Source: CAYOSF01 sp964406605 (GTDB lineage: Bacteria > Chloroflexota > Dehalococcoidia > DSTF01 > RBG-16-68-14). From it: DNA of 64,000 nt. Location: assembly GCA_964406605.1 (NCBI GenBank), contig CAYOSF010000017.1, positions 1 to 64,000 of the forward strand, in the 5' to 3' direction. Both the position numbers and the translations under genes were made by a program. Below, one piece after another: positions 24,446 through 33,276 of the stretch; the first letter of the stretch is position 1; the number at the start of each line of letters is the position of its first letter. The notes beneath the pieces were generated by a model. That model was not told the DNA's origin. It ran no database searches and saw only the letters and a list, made by a program, of their open reading frames with translations.

Positions 24446-26065
24446 CTAGTAGTCCATCGGCGGCGGCCCGGCTGCCGCGGCCGGAGGCTCTGGGAGGTCC
24501 GCCACCAGGGACTCGGTGGTCAGCACCATGGCGGCGATGCTGGCCGCATTCTCGAGAGCGGCGCGTACCACCTTCACCGGGTCGATGATCCCCTTGTCCT
24601 TCATGTTCCCGTACTCGCCCACGGCGGCGTCGTAGCCGTAGTCTCGGTCCTTCGATCGCTTCACCGCGTCCGCCACGACCGAGCCCTCCTCGCCCGCGTT
24701 CTCGGCGATCAGGCGGAGCGGCTCCTCGAGTGCCTTCTTCAGGGTGCTGGCGCCGGTCTTCTCGTCACCTTCCAGCTTCTTGGCCATCTTGTCCAGGTCA
24801 CCGGCCGTGCGGATGAGGGCAACGCCACCACCGGGCACGATCCCCTCTTCCACGGCGGCTCGCGTAGCGGAAAGAGCGTCCTCGACCCGCAGCTTCTTCT
24901 CCTTGAGCTCCACTTCGGTGGCGGCGCCGACCTTGATGACGGCGACCCCGCCGGCAAGCTTCGCCAGGCGCTCTTGCAGCTTCTCCCTGTCGAAGTCCGA
25001 CGTGGTCTCTTCGACCTGGGCCTTGATCTGCTTGATGCGGGACTGGATCGCCTCGTCGGAGCCGTGTCCCTCGATGATGGTGGTGTCTTCCTTGCTGGAC
25101 ACGACCTTCCGGGCGCGCCCGAGGTCGGCGACCTGGGCGTTGTCCAGCTTGCGGCCCATCTCTTCGGTGATAAAGGTGCCGCCGGTGAGGATGGCGATGT
25201 CCTCGAGCATGGCCTTGCGCCTGTCGCCGAAGCCGGGCGCCTTGACGATGAGGGCGTTTAGGGTGCCGCGCAGCTTGTTCACGACCAGCGTGGCCAGCGC
25301 CTCGCCGTCGCAGTCATCGCAGACGATGACGAAGTTCTTCGTCACTTGGAGCACGCGCTCGAGAACGGGGAGAATGTCGGCCACGGCCGAGATCTTCTTG
25401 TCCGTGATCAGGATGTAGGGGTCGTCGAGTGCGGCCTCCATCCTCTCCGTGTTGGTCACGAAGTACGGGGAGACGTAGCCTCGGTCGAACTGCATCCCTT
25501 CGACGAACTCAGTCTCCAGATGCAGTCCTTTGGACTCCTCCACGGTGATCACGCCGTCCTTGCCGACCTTCTCCATCACCTCAGCGATGGTGGCGCCGAC
25601 CTGGTCGTCGTTGGCGGAGTTCGCCGCGACCTGGGCGATCTGATCCTTGCCCAGGACGGGCTCGGCCATGTCGCGCAGAGCGTCGACGACGGCGTCAACG
25701 CCTTTCTGGAGGCCGCGCTGCAGGGCCAGGGGATTGGCGCCTGCGGCCACGTTCTTCATCCCCTCGTGCACGAGGGCCTGGGCCAGAACGGTGGCGGTGG
25801 TGGTTCCGTCGCCGGCGACGTCGTTGGTCTTGGTGGCGACCTCCTTGGCGAGCTGCGCGCCCATGTTCTCGAAGGGGTCCTTGAGCTCGATCTCTTTGGC
25901 AATGGAGACGCCGTCATCGACGACAGCCGGGGCGCCGAACTTCTTGTCCAGGATGACCTTCCGGCCGCGGGGGCCGAGCGTAACCTTGAGGGCGTCGGCG
26001 AGGGCGTCGACGCCGTCCTTGAGGGACCGGCGGGCCTCCTCGTCATATATCAACTGTTTTGCCAT
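24446..26065 (-). CDS. groEL: 60-kDa chaperonin GroEL
   Basis: 539 aa. Begins MAKQLIYDEEARRSLKDGVD; ATPase motifs VTLGPRGRKVILDK and AGDGTTTATVLAQAL (conserved DGTTT), apical-domain VEEGIVPGGGVALIR and LRLIAENAGEEGSVV. The usual C-terminal GGM tail is replaced by Ala/Pro-rich PPAAAAGPPPMDY. Forms the folding chamber with GroES, encoded 40 bases upstream. Heat-shock regulation expected through the CIRCE element at 26461. Confidence 0.98.
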   Translation of the reverse strand: MAKQLIYDEEARRSLKDGVDALADALKVTLGPRGRKVILDKKFGAPAVVDDGVSIAKEIELKDPFENMGAQLAKEVATKTNDVAGDGTTTATVLAQALVHEGMKNVAAGANPLALQRGLQKGVDAVVDALRDMAEPVLGKDQIAQVAANSANDDQVGATIAEVMEKVGKDGVITVEESKGLHLETEFVEGMQFDRGYVSPYFVTNTERMEAALDDPYILITDKKISAVADILPVLERVLQVTKNFVIVCDDCDGEALATLVVNKLRGTLNALIVKAPGFGDRRKAMLEDIAILTGGTFITEEMGRKLDNAQVADLGRARKVVSSKEDTTIIEGHGSDEAIQSRIKQIKAQVEETTSDFDREKLQERLAKLAGGVAVIKVGAATEVELKEKKLRVEDALSATRAAVEEGIVPGGGVALIRTAGDLDKMAKKLEGDEKTGASTLKKALEEPLRLIAENAGEEGSVVADAVKRSKDRDYGYDAAVGEYGNMKDKGIIDPVKVVRAALENAASIAAMVLTTESLVADLPEPPAAAAGPPPMDY

Positions 26066-26105
26066 ACGTAGTTCTCCTCTCTGCTTACGCCTGTGGAAGG
26101 CCGGC

Positions 26106-26420
26106 TCAGGCCTGGACCTTGCAGAGGACGTCCTTCTCTGACAGGACGATGTACTCCTCCTGATCGATCTTGATCTCCTGGCCGGAGTACTTAGCGTAGA
26201 GGACGCGGTCGCCGACCTTGACGTCCATCGCGATGCGCTTGCCGTTGTCATCGAGGCGGCCGGGGCCGACGGCCAGCACCTCGCCCTGCTGTGGTTTCTC
26301 CTTCGCGGTGTCGGGAATTACGATGCCGCTCGCCAAGACTTCCTCTTGGACGACCGCTTGGATTACCAATCGGTCCCCCATGGGCACGAGCTTGGTCTTG
26401 CTCTTAGTGGCCTTTGCCAT
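26106..26420 (-). CDS. groES: 10-kDa co-chaperonin GroES
   Basis: 104 aa, with a short basic N-terminal addition (MAKATKSKTK) before the core LVPMGDRLVIQAV. The mobile loop ASGIVIPDTAKEKPQQGEVL and the GDRVLYAKYSGQEI roof segment are present. First gene of the groES-groEL operon, 40 bases before groEL. Confidence 0.97.
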   Translation of the reverse strand: MAKATKSKTKLVPMGDRLVIQAVVQEEVLASGIVIPDTAKEKPQQGEVLAVGPGRLDDNGKRIAMDVKVGDRVLYAKYSGQEIKIDQEEYIVLSEKDVLCKVQA

Positions 26421-26460
26421 AAACGGAGTCCTCCTTCTTCCTCCAAGTCGATACGATAGA

Positions 26461-26487
26461 TTAGCACTCTCAGTCTGAGAGTGCTAA
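26461..26487. promoter_or_regulatory. CIRCE operator (HrcA-binding site)
   Basis: TTAGCACTC, nine-base spacer, GAGTGCTAA: a perfect CIRCE inverted repeat 41 bases before groES. On the minus strand TTAGCA and TAATCT, 18 bases apart, could be the promoter hexamers embedded in the operator, so HrcA would block polymerase directly. hrcA itself is not in the window. Confidence 0.95.
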
Positions 26488-26692
26488 TCTAGCACCTTCA
26501 TCTTAGCGTCGGACGGCAATCATGTGCAAGGCGATGCGATATGATAGTGAGCCAACCACGGCTAGGTACTGGCAAATATGGCTGGTCGTGGCGAAATATG
26601 GTGCGCATGCGCCGAATTGCGACCGAATGCTCTTGTTTTGTTCTCTACATAGCTTGTGTGCTTGTCTAGGCCGTGGGCGCAATCGAACCAGA

Positions 26693-26722
26693 TTGACCTT
26701 GGGTAGTCGGGCCTCCTATACT
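26693..26722 (+). promoter_or_regulatory. Promoter for rpmH-rnpA
   Basis: TTGACC (26693-26698), 18-base spacer, TATACT (26717-26722), 32 bases before rpmH. Confidence 0.75.
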
Positions 26723-26754
26723 GAGCCTAGTCTTGAACAGAGAATGGAGGCGGC

Positions 26755-26892
26755 GTGCCTAAGCGCACGTATCAGCCGAAGCGGATCCCGCGAAAACGAA
26801 CGCACGGGTTCCGGGCACGCATGAGCAGCCCCGGAGGTCGGAACGTGGTCCGGGCCCGTCGGCGAAAGGGCCGCAAGCGGCTCGCGGTCTAG
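26755..26892 (+). CDS. rpmH: 50S ribosomal protein L34
   Basis: 45 aa, GTG start with GGAGG upstream. MPKRTYQPKRIPRKRTHGFR, then RMSSPGGRNVVRARRRKGRK and RLAV: every landmark of L34 is present. Followed 40 bases later by rnpA, the conserved bacterial order near the replication origin. Confidence 0.97.
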   Translation: MPKRTYQPKRIPRKRTHGFRARMSSPGGRNVVRARRRKGRKRLAV

Positions 26893-26932
26893 GTGGAGCG
26901 AGCTGGGCCGGCTCTGTTGGTGACGCGACGGC

Positions 26933-27289
26933 ATGCGCCGGGCGCAGCGATTGAGGGATCGTCGGGACTTCGCGGCGGTGTACCGTCGCGGGAGGCCCTA
27001 TCGAAGCGAGTTGCTGATACTGCGTGCGGTGAGCACGGGTCGGCCGCTGAGCCGGTTTGGCTTCACCGCTGCCAAGGCTCTGGGAAACGCCGTAGTTCGC
27101 AACCGTCTGAAGCGCCGTTTGCGGGAGTCGATCCGTTCATTGAACGTTCCGCCAGGTTGGGATGTGGTGGTGAACGCTCGTCGGGGAGCGGGCGTGGCCG
27201 ACTATCAGCGGCTTCGCGCGCAAGTAGGCGATCTGCTGGTGCGCGCGGGTCTGCTGGAGAGACAAAAAAAGGGGGAGCCAGGGCCATGA
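26933..27289 (+). CDS. rnpA: Ribonuclease P protein component
   Basis: 118 aa. Starts MRRAQRLRDRRDFAAVYRRG; the RNR signature is AVVRNRLKRRLRES, followed by GWDVVVNARRGA. Binds RNase P RNA for 5' tRNA maturation. Stop overlaps the yidD start by 4 bases. Confidence 0.95.
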   Translation: MRRAQRLRDRRDFAAVYRRGRPYRSELLILRAVSTGRPLSRFGFTAAKALGNAVVRNRLKRRLRESIRSLNVPPGWDVVVNARRGAGVADYQRLRAQVGDLLVRAGLLERQKKGEPGP

Positions 27290-27495
27290 AACGTCTGGTG
27301 CTCCTGGGGATCGCGTTCTATCAACGCTCTGTCTCGTCCGGGTTGCCGGCCTCCTGCCGCTTTGAGCCTTCGTGCTCGCGATACGGATACGAGGCGATCG
27401 AGAAACACGGGCTTCTCAAAGGCGGTTGGCTCACGTTGCGACGGCTGGCGCGCTGTCATCCCTTTCACGCAATGGAGTACGATCCCGTACCGTGA
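27286..27495 (+). CDS. yidD: YidD membrane protein insertion factor
   Basis: 69 aa. YQRSVSSGLPASCRFEPSCSRYGYEAI with the conserved Cys-rich motif CRFEPSCSRYG and the end RLARCHPFH. Assists YidC-mediated insertion. Translationally coupled to rnpA (ATGA). Unlike the common order, yidC does not follow directly; a propeller lipoprotein gene lies between. Confidence 0.94.
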   Translation: MKRLVLLGIAFYQRSVSSGLPASCRFEPSCSRYGYEAIEKHGLLKGGWLTLRRLARCHPFHAMEYDPVP

Positions 27496-27518
27496 AAGCG
27501 GGGCAGTGCGACGGGACT

Positions 27519-27534
27519 TGTTTCACGTGAAACG
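27519..27534. promoter_or_regulatory. parS: parS site (ParB-binding centromere)
   Basis: TGTTTCACGTGAAACG matches 15 of 16 positions of the canonical chromosomal parS (TGTTTCACGTGAAACA). It lies between yidD and the next gene and 3.7 kb from parA-parB in this window, so the cluster is origin-proximal by family precedent. Confidence 0.92.
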
Positions 27535-27576
27535 CCCCAATTGGAGCCTTCTAGCCGAATACGTTGGGCTGCTGAC

Positions 27577-28746
27577 TTGACGCCACATCGCCTCCCCCGC
27601 TGGTCGCTGGTAGTTGCCGTCGTCGCCCTCGTCGCTCTTGGGCTCTTGACTAGCTCCTGCAGCCGGATCGCGAAACCACGAGGCTGGGCCTCGCCGGTTC
27701 TCGCCGGCGATGTCTTTCTCGTAGCGCACCGCGACAAGCTCTACGCTCTCGATTCGGCGACATTGGATCCACAGGACCCGCGCTGGGTGTTCCCGGCCCA
27801 CGGGGAAAAGGACATCGACGCGGTGGCCTTGTATGGAACGCCTGCCGTCACGTCCGATGCCGTCTTCGTTCCAACGTACGACGGCGTCCTGTACGCTCTG
27901 AATCTGGAGACAGGAGCCGTGCTGTGGTCATACGAGACGGATGGACCGCTAGTCGGAGGAGTCATTGTCTCCGATGGCACGGTGTACTTCGGGTCCTCCG
28001 ACCGCAACGTGTATGCGCTTGACGCGACCTCGGGCGATCCCGTGTGGAAGGACGAGAGAGGCGAACCCCGCTGGTTCGAGACAGGCGATGAAATCTGGTC
28101 CAAGCCTGCCGTGCATAGCGGGATTCTGTACGTGACGTCACTGGACGGCCGTCTGTACGCCTTGGACGCCGCGAGCGGAGCGGAGCGTTGGTCGTTCAAG
28201 ACGGACGCGGGAATCGCTTCGCCGCCGGTCGTGGACGAAGGAACCGGGCTTGTCTACGTTGGAGGATTCGATGCCCGGCTCCGGGCGGTCGACTTGGAGA
28301 GCGGGGAAGAGCGCTGGTCGGTGAAGGCGGACAACTGGTTTTGGACGGAGCCGTTGGTGGTGGACGGGGTTGTCTATGCGGGGAGTCTCGATGGCAACGT
28401 CTATGCCGCGGACGCCGCAAGCGGCGGAGAGGTGTGGCCGGAGCGCTTTTCGGCAAAGGGGGCGATTCGCTCGGCGCCGGTGCTGGCTGACGGACTCTTG
28501 GTGGTGGTGGACAAGGATGGCGATGTATACAGCATCGCTCGCGAGACCGGGACCTCGGCTGTGGCCGAGGAAACACTCGGGCTTGGATCAGGTGTATTGA
28601 CGGATCCACTCGTGATAGCGAGGACGGAGGGTGACGCGGCTGGAGCGAAGCAGCAGGTCGTGGTTGTGACCACGGGCGGTGACTTGGTCCGCATTGACGC
28701 GCTGACGCTGCGCCTGATAGGCGTTGCGGAGCCAATCGGAGGCTGA
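27577..28746 (+). CDS. Lipoprotein with PQQ-like (BamB-type) beta-propeller repeats
   Basis: 389 aa from TTG 27577; TTG 27541 is an alternative. Signal peptide with lipobox LLTSSC. Repeats of the WD/PQQ_2 kind: VFVPTYDGVLYALNLETGAVLWSYET, VYFGSSDRNVYALDATSGDPVW, LYVTSLDGRLYALDAASGAERWSF and more (as segments), about seven to eight blades. By fold a membrane-anchored outer-face scaffold such as BamB; in this organism type a BAM complex is not assured. Lies between yidD and yidC, suggesting a link to membrane protein insertion. No quinone ligands can be assigned. Confidence 0.75.
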   Translation: MTPHRLPRWSLVVAVVALVALGLLTSSCSRIAKPRGWASPVLAGDVFLVAHRDKLYALDSATLDPQDPRWVFPAHGEKDIDAVALYGTPAVTSDAVFVPTYDGVLYALNLETGAVLWSYETDGPLVGGVIVSDGTVYFGSSDRNVYALDATSGDPVWKDERGEPRWFETGDEIWSKPAVHSGILYVTSLDGRLYALDAASGAERWSFKTDAGIASPPVVDEGTGLVYVGGFDARLRAVDLESGEERWSVKADNWFWTEPLVVDGVVYAGSLDGNVYAADAASGGEVWPERFSAKGAIRSAPVLADGLLVVVDKDGDVYSIARETGTSAVAEETLGLGSGVLTDPLVIARTEGDAAGAKQQVVVVTTGGDLVRIDALTLRLIGVAEPIGG

Positions 28747-28752
28747 CGGGGC

Positions 28753-29667
28753 GTGGATCTGCTGGATATCATCAGGTGGCTTTGGGGCAACGGGTTGGTG
28801 ATACCCATGACCAACCTGCTGGTGCTGTTGAGTCGGTTGGCGTTTGGCAGTTTCGGCCTGGCGATCATCATCTTCACACTGTTCATGCGGGGGATCACCT
28901 GGCCGTTGACGCGACAGCAGTTGCGCGCGTCGCGGGCCATGCAGGCCGCCCAACCGCGGATCCAGGCGATTCAAAAGCAGTACAAGGACCCTCGGCGGCG
29001 CTCGGAAGAGACGATGAAGGTATATCGGGAGGCAGGGTTCAGCCCGCTTGGGTGTGTGTGGCCGATGTTGATCCAGTTCCCTATCTGGATCGCGCTGTAC
29101 CAAAGCATACGGTCAACGCTCGGGTCAACTCCGGAGAAGCTGGTGGATCTCTCGCAGCAGCTCTATCCGTGGTCGTACCTGCGGACGTCTGTGCCGTTGG
29201 AGAAGCATTTCCTGTGGTTGAACATGGGACAGCCGGATTCCACTCTGATCATGGCGGTGCTGGTGGGAGCGTCATCGTGGGTGCAGCAGCGCATGACGAC
29301 ACCGCCGACGGCTTCTGCTGATCCGCAGCAGCAACAGATGAACAGCATGATGCTGTGGATGATGCCTTTGATGTTCGCGTTCTTCACTCTTCAGTTCCCG
29401 AGTGGGCTGGCGCTATACTGGGTGGCGACCAACTGCGTGGGCGTCGTGCTCCAGTACTTCTATCAGGGGCCGAGTGAGTTCAAGTGGGAGCGGATATTCT
29501 CTCTAGGGCCAATCGCGGCGCCGCCAGCTCAACCGACGAAGAAGGAAGAGGCGAAGGCGGGCGAGGGCGGTGAAGAGGAAGAGATGGAAGATGAGGCGCC
29601 GGCGACGCCCGTGAAAAGGAGGAGGAGGCGGCGTCGTGGAAAGCAGCGAAGACGCAAGGGAAGCTGA
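28753..29667 (+). CDS. yidC: Membrane protein insertase YidC/Oxa1
   Basis: 304 aa, short form without the large periplasmic domain. Five hydrophobic segments; TRQQLRASRAMQAAQPRIQA and KQYKDPRRRSEETMKVYREA form the cytoplasmic coiled region, then GFSPLGCVWPMLIQFPIWIALYQSI split over a membrane helix. Conserved positive residue R46 (LFMRGITWPLT). The C-terminus is acidic then strongly basic (KRRRRRRRGKQRRRK), likely ribosome-binding. GTG start 28753. Confidence 0.95.
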   Translation: MDLLDIIRWLWGNGLVIPMTNLLVLLSRLAFGSFGLAIIIFTLFMRGITWPLTRQQLRASRAMQAAQPRIQAIQKQYKDPRRRSEETMKVYREAGFSPLGCVWPMLIQFPIWIALYQSIRSTLGSTPEKLVDLSQQLYPWSYLRTSVPLEKHFLWLNMGQPDSTLIMAVLVGASSWVQQRMTTPPTASADPQQQQMNSMMLWMMPLMFAFFTLQFPSGLALYWVATNCVGVVLQYFYQGPSEFKWERIFSLGPIAAPPAQPTKKEEAKAGEGGEEEEMEDEAPATPVKRRRRRRRGKQRRRKGS

Positions 29668-30322
29668 GGGTATCGAGGAGACGGGCAAGACCGTTGACGA
29701 GGCAATCGAGAACGGTTTGGCGGAGCTTGGGCTGGAGCGCCATGAGGTAACGGTGGAGGTACTGAGCGAGGGACGCGCCGGGCTCTTCGGGATCGGCGGA
29801 GAACCGGCGCGGGTGCGTGTCATCCCCGGTTCCTCCCTGGAGCCGGAGGGCGATGGGGTGGAGTACGCACAGGAGACGCTTGAGACGTTGCTTCGGCTGA
29901 TGGAGATTGAGGCCACGACGACGGTGCGCGCGCCCGAGACACCGGGGGACGGCGTGGGGCTGGTGAAGGCGGTGCTCGACATCCGCGGCGAGGATCTGGG
30001 GATTCTAATCGGGAGACGCGGTAGCACGATGGCGTCCCTGCAGTACCTGCTGAATCTCATCGTGAGCCGGAAGTTCAAAGGCCAGGGTCCCTTTGCGGTG
30101 GACGTTGAGGGGTACCGACAGCGTCGCGAGAAGGCGCTGCGGGGACTGGCCTTCCGCATGGCGGAGCGGGTACGAGAGACGGGGCGGTCCGTGACACTGG
30201 AACCAATGCCGGCGAACGAAAGACGGATCGTTCACTTGGCTCTCGCGAAGGACCCCACGGTGAGCACTTCCAGTCTTGGAGAGGGCGAGAGCCGGAAGGT
30301 GGCCATTAGGGTTCGACGGTAG
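29636..30322 (+). CDS. jag: KhpB/Jag RNA-binding protein
   Basis: 228 aa. Jag_N domain (GKTVDEAIENGLAELGLERHEV, EVLSEGRAGLFGIGGEPARV in segments), KH domain with GILIGRRGSTMASLQYL, and R3H domain with the R-x3-H pair in ERRIVHLAL. RNA-binding protein that usually partners KhpA. Overlaps the yidC end by 32 bases; AGGAGGAGG lies upstream of GTG 29636. Confidence 0.94.
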   Translation: MESSEDAREAEGIEETGKTVDEAIENGLAELGLERHEVTVEVLSEGRAGLFGIGGEPARVRVIPGSSLEPEGDGVEYAQETLETLLRLMEIEATTTVRAPETPGDGVGLVKAVLDIRGEDLGILIGRRGSTMASLQYLLNLIVSRKFKGQGPFAVDVEGYRQRREKALRGLAFRMAERVRETGRSVTLEPMPANERRIVHLALAKDPTVSTSSLGEGESRKVAIRVRR

Positions 30323-30328
30323 GACCTG

Positions 30329-31174
30329 GTGGAGACGCCGGAATTCGTCGTCGTCGGGCACGTGGTGAAGGATCTGACGGCGGAAGGTTGGCGCTTGGGA
30401 GGAACCGCAACGTTCGCGGCCGTACAGGCACGGAGACTGGGCGTGCGAGTGGGGATTGTCACCCGTGTTGGAGGTGACATGGACTTGGCGGAATTGCTGC
30501 CGGAGGTAGCGGTGGCGGGGAGGCCGTCGAGGCGGACGACCACGTTTGAGAACATCTATGACGAGGGTGGGCGGAGGCAGCGGGTACAAGCGCGGGGCGA
30601 GGCCATTGAGGTCGATGACATACCGGGTCCGTGGCGTGGGGCACGCGCGGTGCTGCTCGGGCCGGTCCTGGGAGAGGTGCCGGCTGGGATGGGCAGCGTG
30701 TTCGATCGTTCGCTCGTGGGAGTTTCGGCCCAGGGATGGCTGCGAGATCTCGACCAACGCGGCCGCGTGCGGCCTAGCGTGTGGACGGGTGCTTCGTTCT
30801 GGTCGGGGTGTCGGGCGTTGTTCGTATCGGAGGAGGACCTCGGCGGTCGGGAGGAGGAGCCGGCGCAGTGGGCCGATGAAGTGCCTATTGTTGCGGTGAC
30901 GAGAGACCGGAAAGGGGCGCGTGTGCACGTGGAAGGAGGATGGCGGGCCATCGATGCCTTTCCGGCGGAAGAGGTGGACCCGACCGGCGCGGGCGACGTC
31001 TTCGCGGCGGCCTTTCTTGTTCGGTACGGGGAGACCAGGGACATGAAGGAGGCGACGCGTTTCGCGGCGGCGGCGGCGGCGTGGTCTGTCGAAGGGTACG
31101 GAGTGGATGGCATCGTCGGGCGAGGGCAGATTGAACTGCGGATGGAGGAACACAAAGAGATAACGCTCCAATGA
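30329..31174 (+). CDS. PfkB-family sugar/nucleoside kinase
   Basis: 281 aa. FVVVGHVVKDLT start, sugar-binding RLGGTATFAAVQARRLG, and the ribokinase signature 2 DPTGAGDVFAAAFL with the catalytic Asp. ATP-dependent kinase; substrate not readable. GTG start 30329, 6 bases after jag, ATGA overlap with parA. The lodging of a PfkB kinase between jag and parA is unusual. Confidence 0.82.
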   Translation: METPEFVVVGHVVKDLTAEGWRLGGTATFAAVQARRLGVRVGIVTRVGGDMDLAELLPEVAVAGRPSRRTTTFENIYDEGGRRQRVQARGEAIEVDDIPGPWRGARAVLLGPVLGEVPAGMGSVFDRSLVGVSAQGWLRDLDQRGRVRPSVWTGASFWSGCRALFVSEEDLGGREEEPAQWADEVPIVAVTRDRKGARVHVEGGWRAIDAFPAEEVDPTGAGDVFAAAFLVRYGETRDMKEATRFAAAAAAWSVEGYGVDGIVGRGQIELRMEEHKEITLQ

Positions 31175-31950
31175 CGAGGGTGATCGCAGTGGCAAACCAG
31201 AAAGGGGGCGTGGGCAAAACGACCACCGCCATCAATCTGGGTGCCGGCCTCGCCGAGCGAGGTAATGCTGTCCTGATCGTCGACATGGACCCGCAGGCGA
31301 ACGCCAGCGGGGGGCTGGGCGTGGCCGCGGGGGGCGCCGGCAGCATGTATGAGGTGCTGCTGGGGGAAGTCCGCACGGGAGATGCAACCCTGCCGACGAG
31401 CTGCGAAGGGTTGTGGATAGTTCCGTCCACGTCGGATCTTGCGGGCGCCGAAGTGGAGCTGGCGGGAATGATGGCGCGAGAATATCGATTGCAGAGGGCG
31501 CTGGAGGGAGAAATCGGCCGTTATCGGTTCGTTCTTATCGATTGTCCGCCTTCAGTAGGTCTGTTGACCGTAAACGGGCTGACAGCGGCGCAGGACGTGA
31601 TCGTGCCCGTTCAGTGCGAATACCTGGCGTTGGAGGGGCTGGGCCAGTTCACGAACACGCTGGAGCTGGTGCGGCGCAACCTGAACCCGGGGCTCCGGCT
31701 CTATGGGCTGCTGCTGACGATGTACGACCGGCGGACCACTCTGTCACAACAGGTGGCGGATGAGGTGCGGCGCCACTTCCCGAACACATTCCGATCTGTG
31801 ATCCCGCGGAGCGTGCGGCTGGGCGAGGCGCCGAGCCACGGCCTGCCGATCAGTGTGTACGAGCCGCGCTCGTCGGGTTGCGAGGCCTACAGGGCACTGG
31901 CTGAGGAAATACTCGAGGACGTGGAGGCGAGAGCGGAGGTGATGACGTGA
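31171..31950 (+). CDS. parA: Chromosome partitioning ATPase ParA (Soj)
   Basis: 259 aa. Deviant Walker A KGGVGKTT near the start, Walker A' DMDPQANASGGLG, Walker B FVLIDCPPSVGLL, and RRTTLSQQVADEVR. Acts with ParB-parS in chromosome segregation. Overlaps parB by 4 bases. Confidence 0.97.
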   Translation: MTRVIAVANQKGGVGKTTTAINLGAGLAERGNAVLIVDMDPQANASGGLGVAAGGAGSMYEVLLGEVRTGDATLPTSCEGLWIVPSTSDLAGAEVELAGMMAREYRLQRALEGEIGRYRFVLIDCPPSVGLLTVNGLTAAQDVIVPVQCEYLALEGLGQFTNTLELVRRNLNPGLRLYGLLLTMYDRRTTLSQQVADEVRRHFPNTFRSVIPRSVRLGEAPSHGLPISVYEPRSSGCEAYRALAEEILEDVEARAEVMT

Positions 31951-32807
31951 CGAGAGCTCGGGGTCTGGGCCGCGGTTTGAGTGCGCTCATCCCGCCGACC
32001 GCATCGGTGGGCGTCGACGAGGTGGATATCGACGCCATAGTCCCGAACCCACATCAGCCCCGTGGGGGGATGAACGATGAGTCGCTGGAGGAGCTTGCCG
32101 AGAGTATTCGAGAGCATGGCGTACTGCAGCCGCTCCTGGTGAGCGTGAGCGGGTCGGATGGCATGTATCAGCTCGTAGCGGGAGAGAGACGGCTAAGGGC
32201 GGCCCGGAAGGTCGGGCTTCGTCGTGTGCCCGTGGTCGTGAGGGAAGCCGCTGGGGGAGAGCTCCTGGAGTTGGCGCTCGTAGAGAACCTGCAGCGGGAG
32301 GACTTGAGTCCGCTCGAGGAGGCGGAGGGGTTTCGGCACCTGAGGGACGGGTTTGGGATGACCCAGGAGGGGATTGCGTCTCGGGTGGGACGAAGCCGGG
32401 CGGCCGTCGCGAACGCACTGCGGCTGCTGGGGCTGAACGATGAGATGAAGGCGAGCCTTGCGGCGGGCGAGATCTCAGAAGGCCACGCCAGAGCGTTGCT
32501 GGGGCTGGAGGAGGGAGCGGCCCGCGAGCAGGCCTGGCGTGAGGTGGTGGCGCGCGGCTTGACGGTGCGGCAGACGGAGGAGTTGGTGCGAGGCTGGGGG
32601 ATGGGAGGTGGCCTGCGGTCGGTGGAGAAGGGCGGCGTGCGAAGGGATCCCGAGATCGCGGCACTGGAAGCGAGGATACGAGAATCGTTGGGGACGAAGG
32701 TGGAGTTGCGACGCCGTGGGGACGGCGGGGGGAGACTGGTGCTGCATTACTACTCGGACGAAGAGTTGGAGGCGCTCCTGGCCCGGCTGGGCATCCAGGA
32801 GAATTGA
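31947..32807 (+). CDS. parB: Chromosome partitioning protein ParB (Spo0J)
   Basis: 286 aa. RGLGRGLSALIPP start, NPHQPRGGMNDESLEEL, the CTPase motif VAGERRLRAARKVG, ENLQREDLSPLEEAEGF and HTH EGIASRVGRSRAAVANALRL. Binds parS (27519) and spreads. Last core gene of the origin-proximal cluster. Confidence 0.97.
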   Translation: MTRARGLGRGLSALIPPTASVGVDEVDIDAIVPNPHQPRGGMNDESLEELAESIREHGVLQPLLVSVSGSDGMYQLVAGERRLRAARKVGLRRVPVVVREAAGGELLELALVENLQREDLSPLEEAEGFRHLRDGFGMTQEGIASRVGRSRAAVANALRLLGLNDEMKASLAAGEISEGHARALLGLEEGAAREQAWREVVARGLTVRQTEELVRGWGMGGGLRSVEKGGVRRDPEIAALEARIRESLGTKVELRRRGDGGGRLVLHYYSDEELEALLARLGIQEN

Positions 32808-32859
32808 GCCTGGAGTAGATGGCCGTGGGACGTGTGAAACGGAGAGAACGAGGCGAGAG

Positions 32860-33186
32860 ATGAAGGCAGAGAGAGCGATGCAGATCGCGTGGGCAACGGC
32901 GGCGGCGCTGTTGCTCTTGGGAGCGTTGGTCTGGGCGGCGGAGGGGGGCGACAGGGCGAAGACGGTGCGGGCGTCTGAGAGGACCGGGGTCGAGTGGGCA
33001 GCGGCGGGGCAGCTTGCCCAGGGTGGGGACGAAGCAGCCGTGGAGAACGACGAGCGGGTGCCCGTACAGGTCTGGACGCTGGTGGCCGCGGGAGGGGCTG
33101 CTGGGGTGGGGCTGCTGCTGCTGTTGGTGAGGCTGGCGATGGGCTGGGTACAGACGGTGCCCCCGGCGGACGAGGGTCATCACTGA
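32860..33186 (+). CDS. Small membrane protein with two predicted transmembrane segments
   Basis: 108 aa from ATG 32860 (GGCGAGAG upstream). Hydrophobic segments at about 8-26 and 71-92, with a charged loop between. 52 bases after parB. I do not recognise it; a role in the ParAB locus is only suggested by position. Confidence 0.6.
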   Translation: MKAERAMQIAWATAAALLLLGALVWAAEGGDRAKTVRASERTGVEWAAAGQLAQGGDEAAVENDERVPVQVWTLVAAGGAAGVGLLLLLVRLAMGWVQTVPPADEGHH

Positions 33187-33218
33187 AGCAAGAAGGATCT
33201 TGCTGGTGAGACGGATGG

Positions 33219-33238
33219 CGCCCTCCGGGAGGAGGGCG
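33219..33238. terminator. Convergent terminator hairpin
   Basis: CGCCCTCC / GGAGGGCG with loop GGGA between the ParB-associated gene and merR; can serve both strands. Confidence 0.65.
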
Positions 33239-33276
33239 TCGATGATATTGACGGGGGTGGTGGTGGCGTGGCGAGA

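Noticed and set aside
31412..31420. TGTGGATAG, one mismatch from a DnaA box
   Set aside because: Single site inside the parA coding sequence; no cluster or AT-rich element, so not evidence for oriC.
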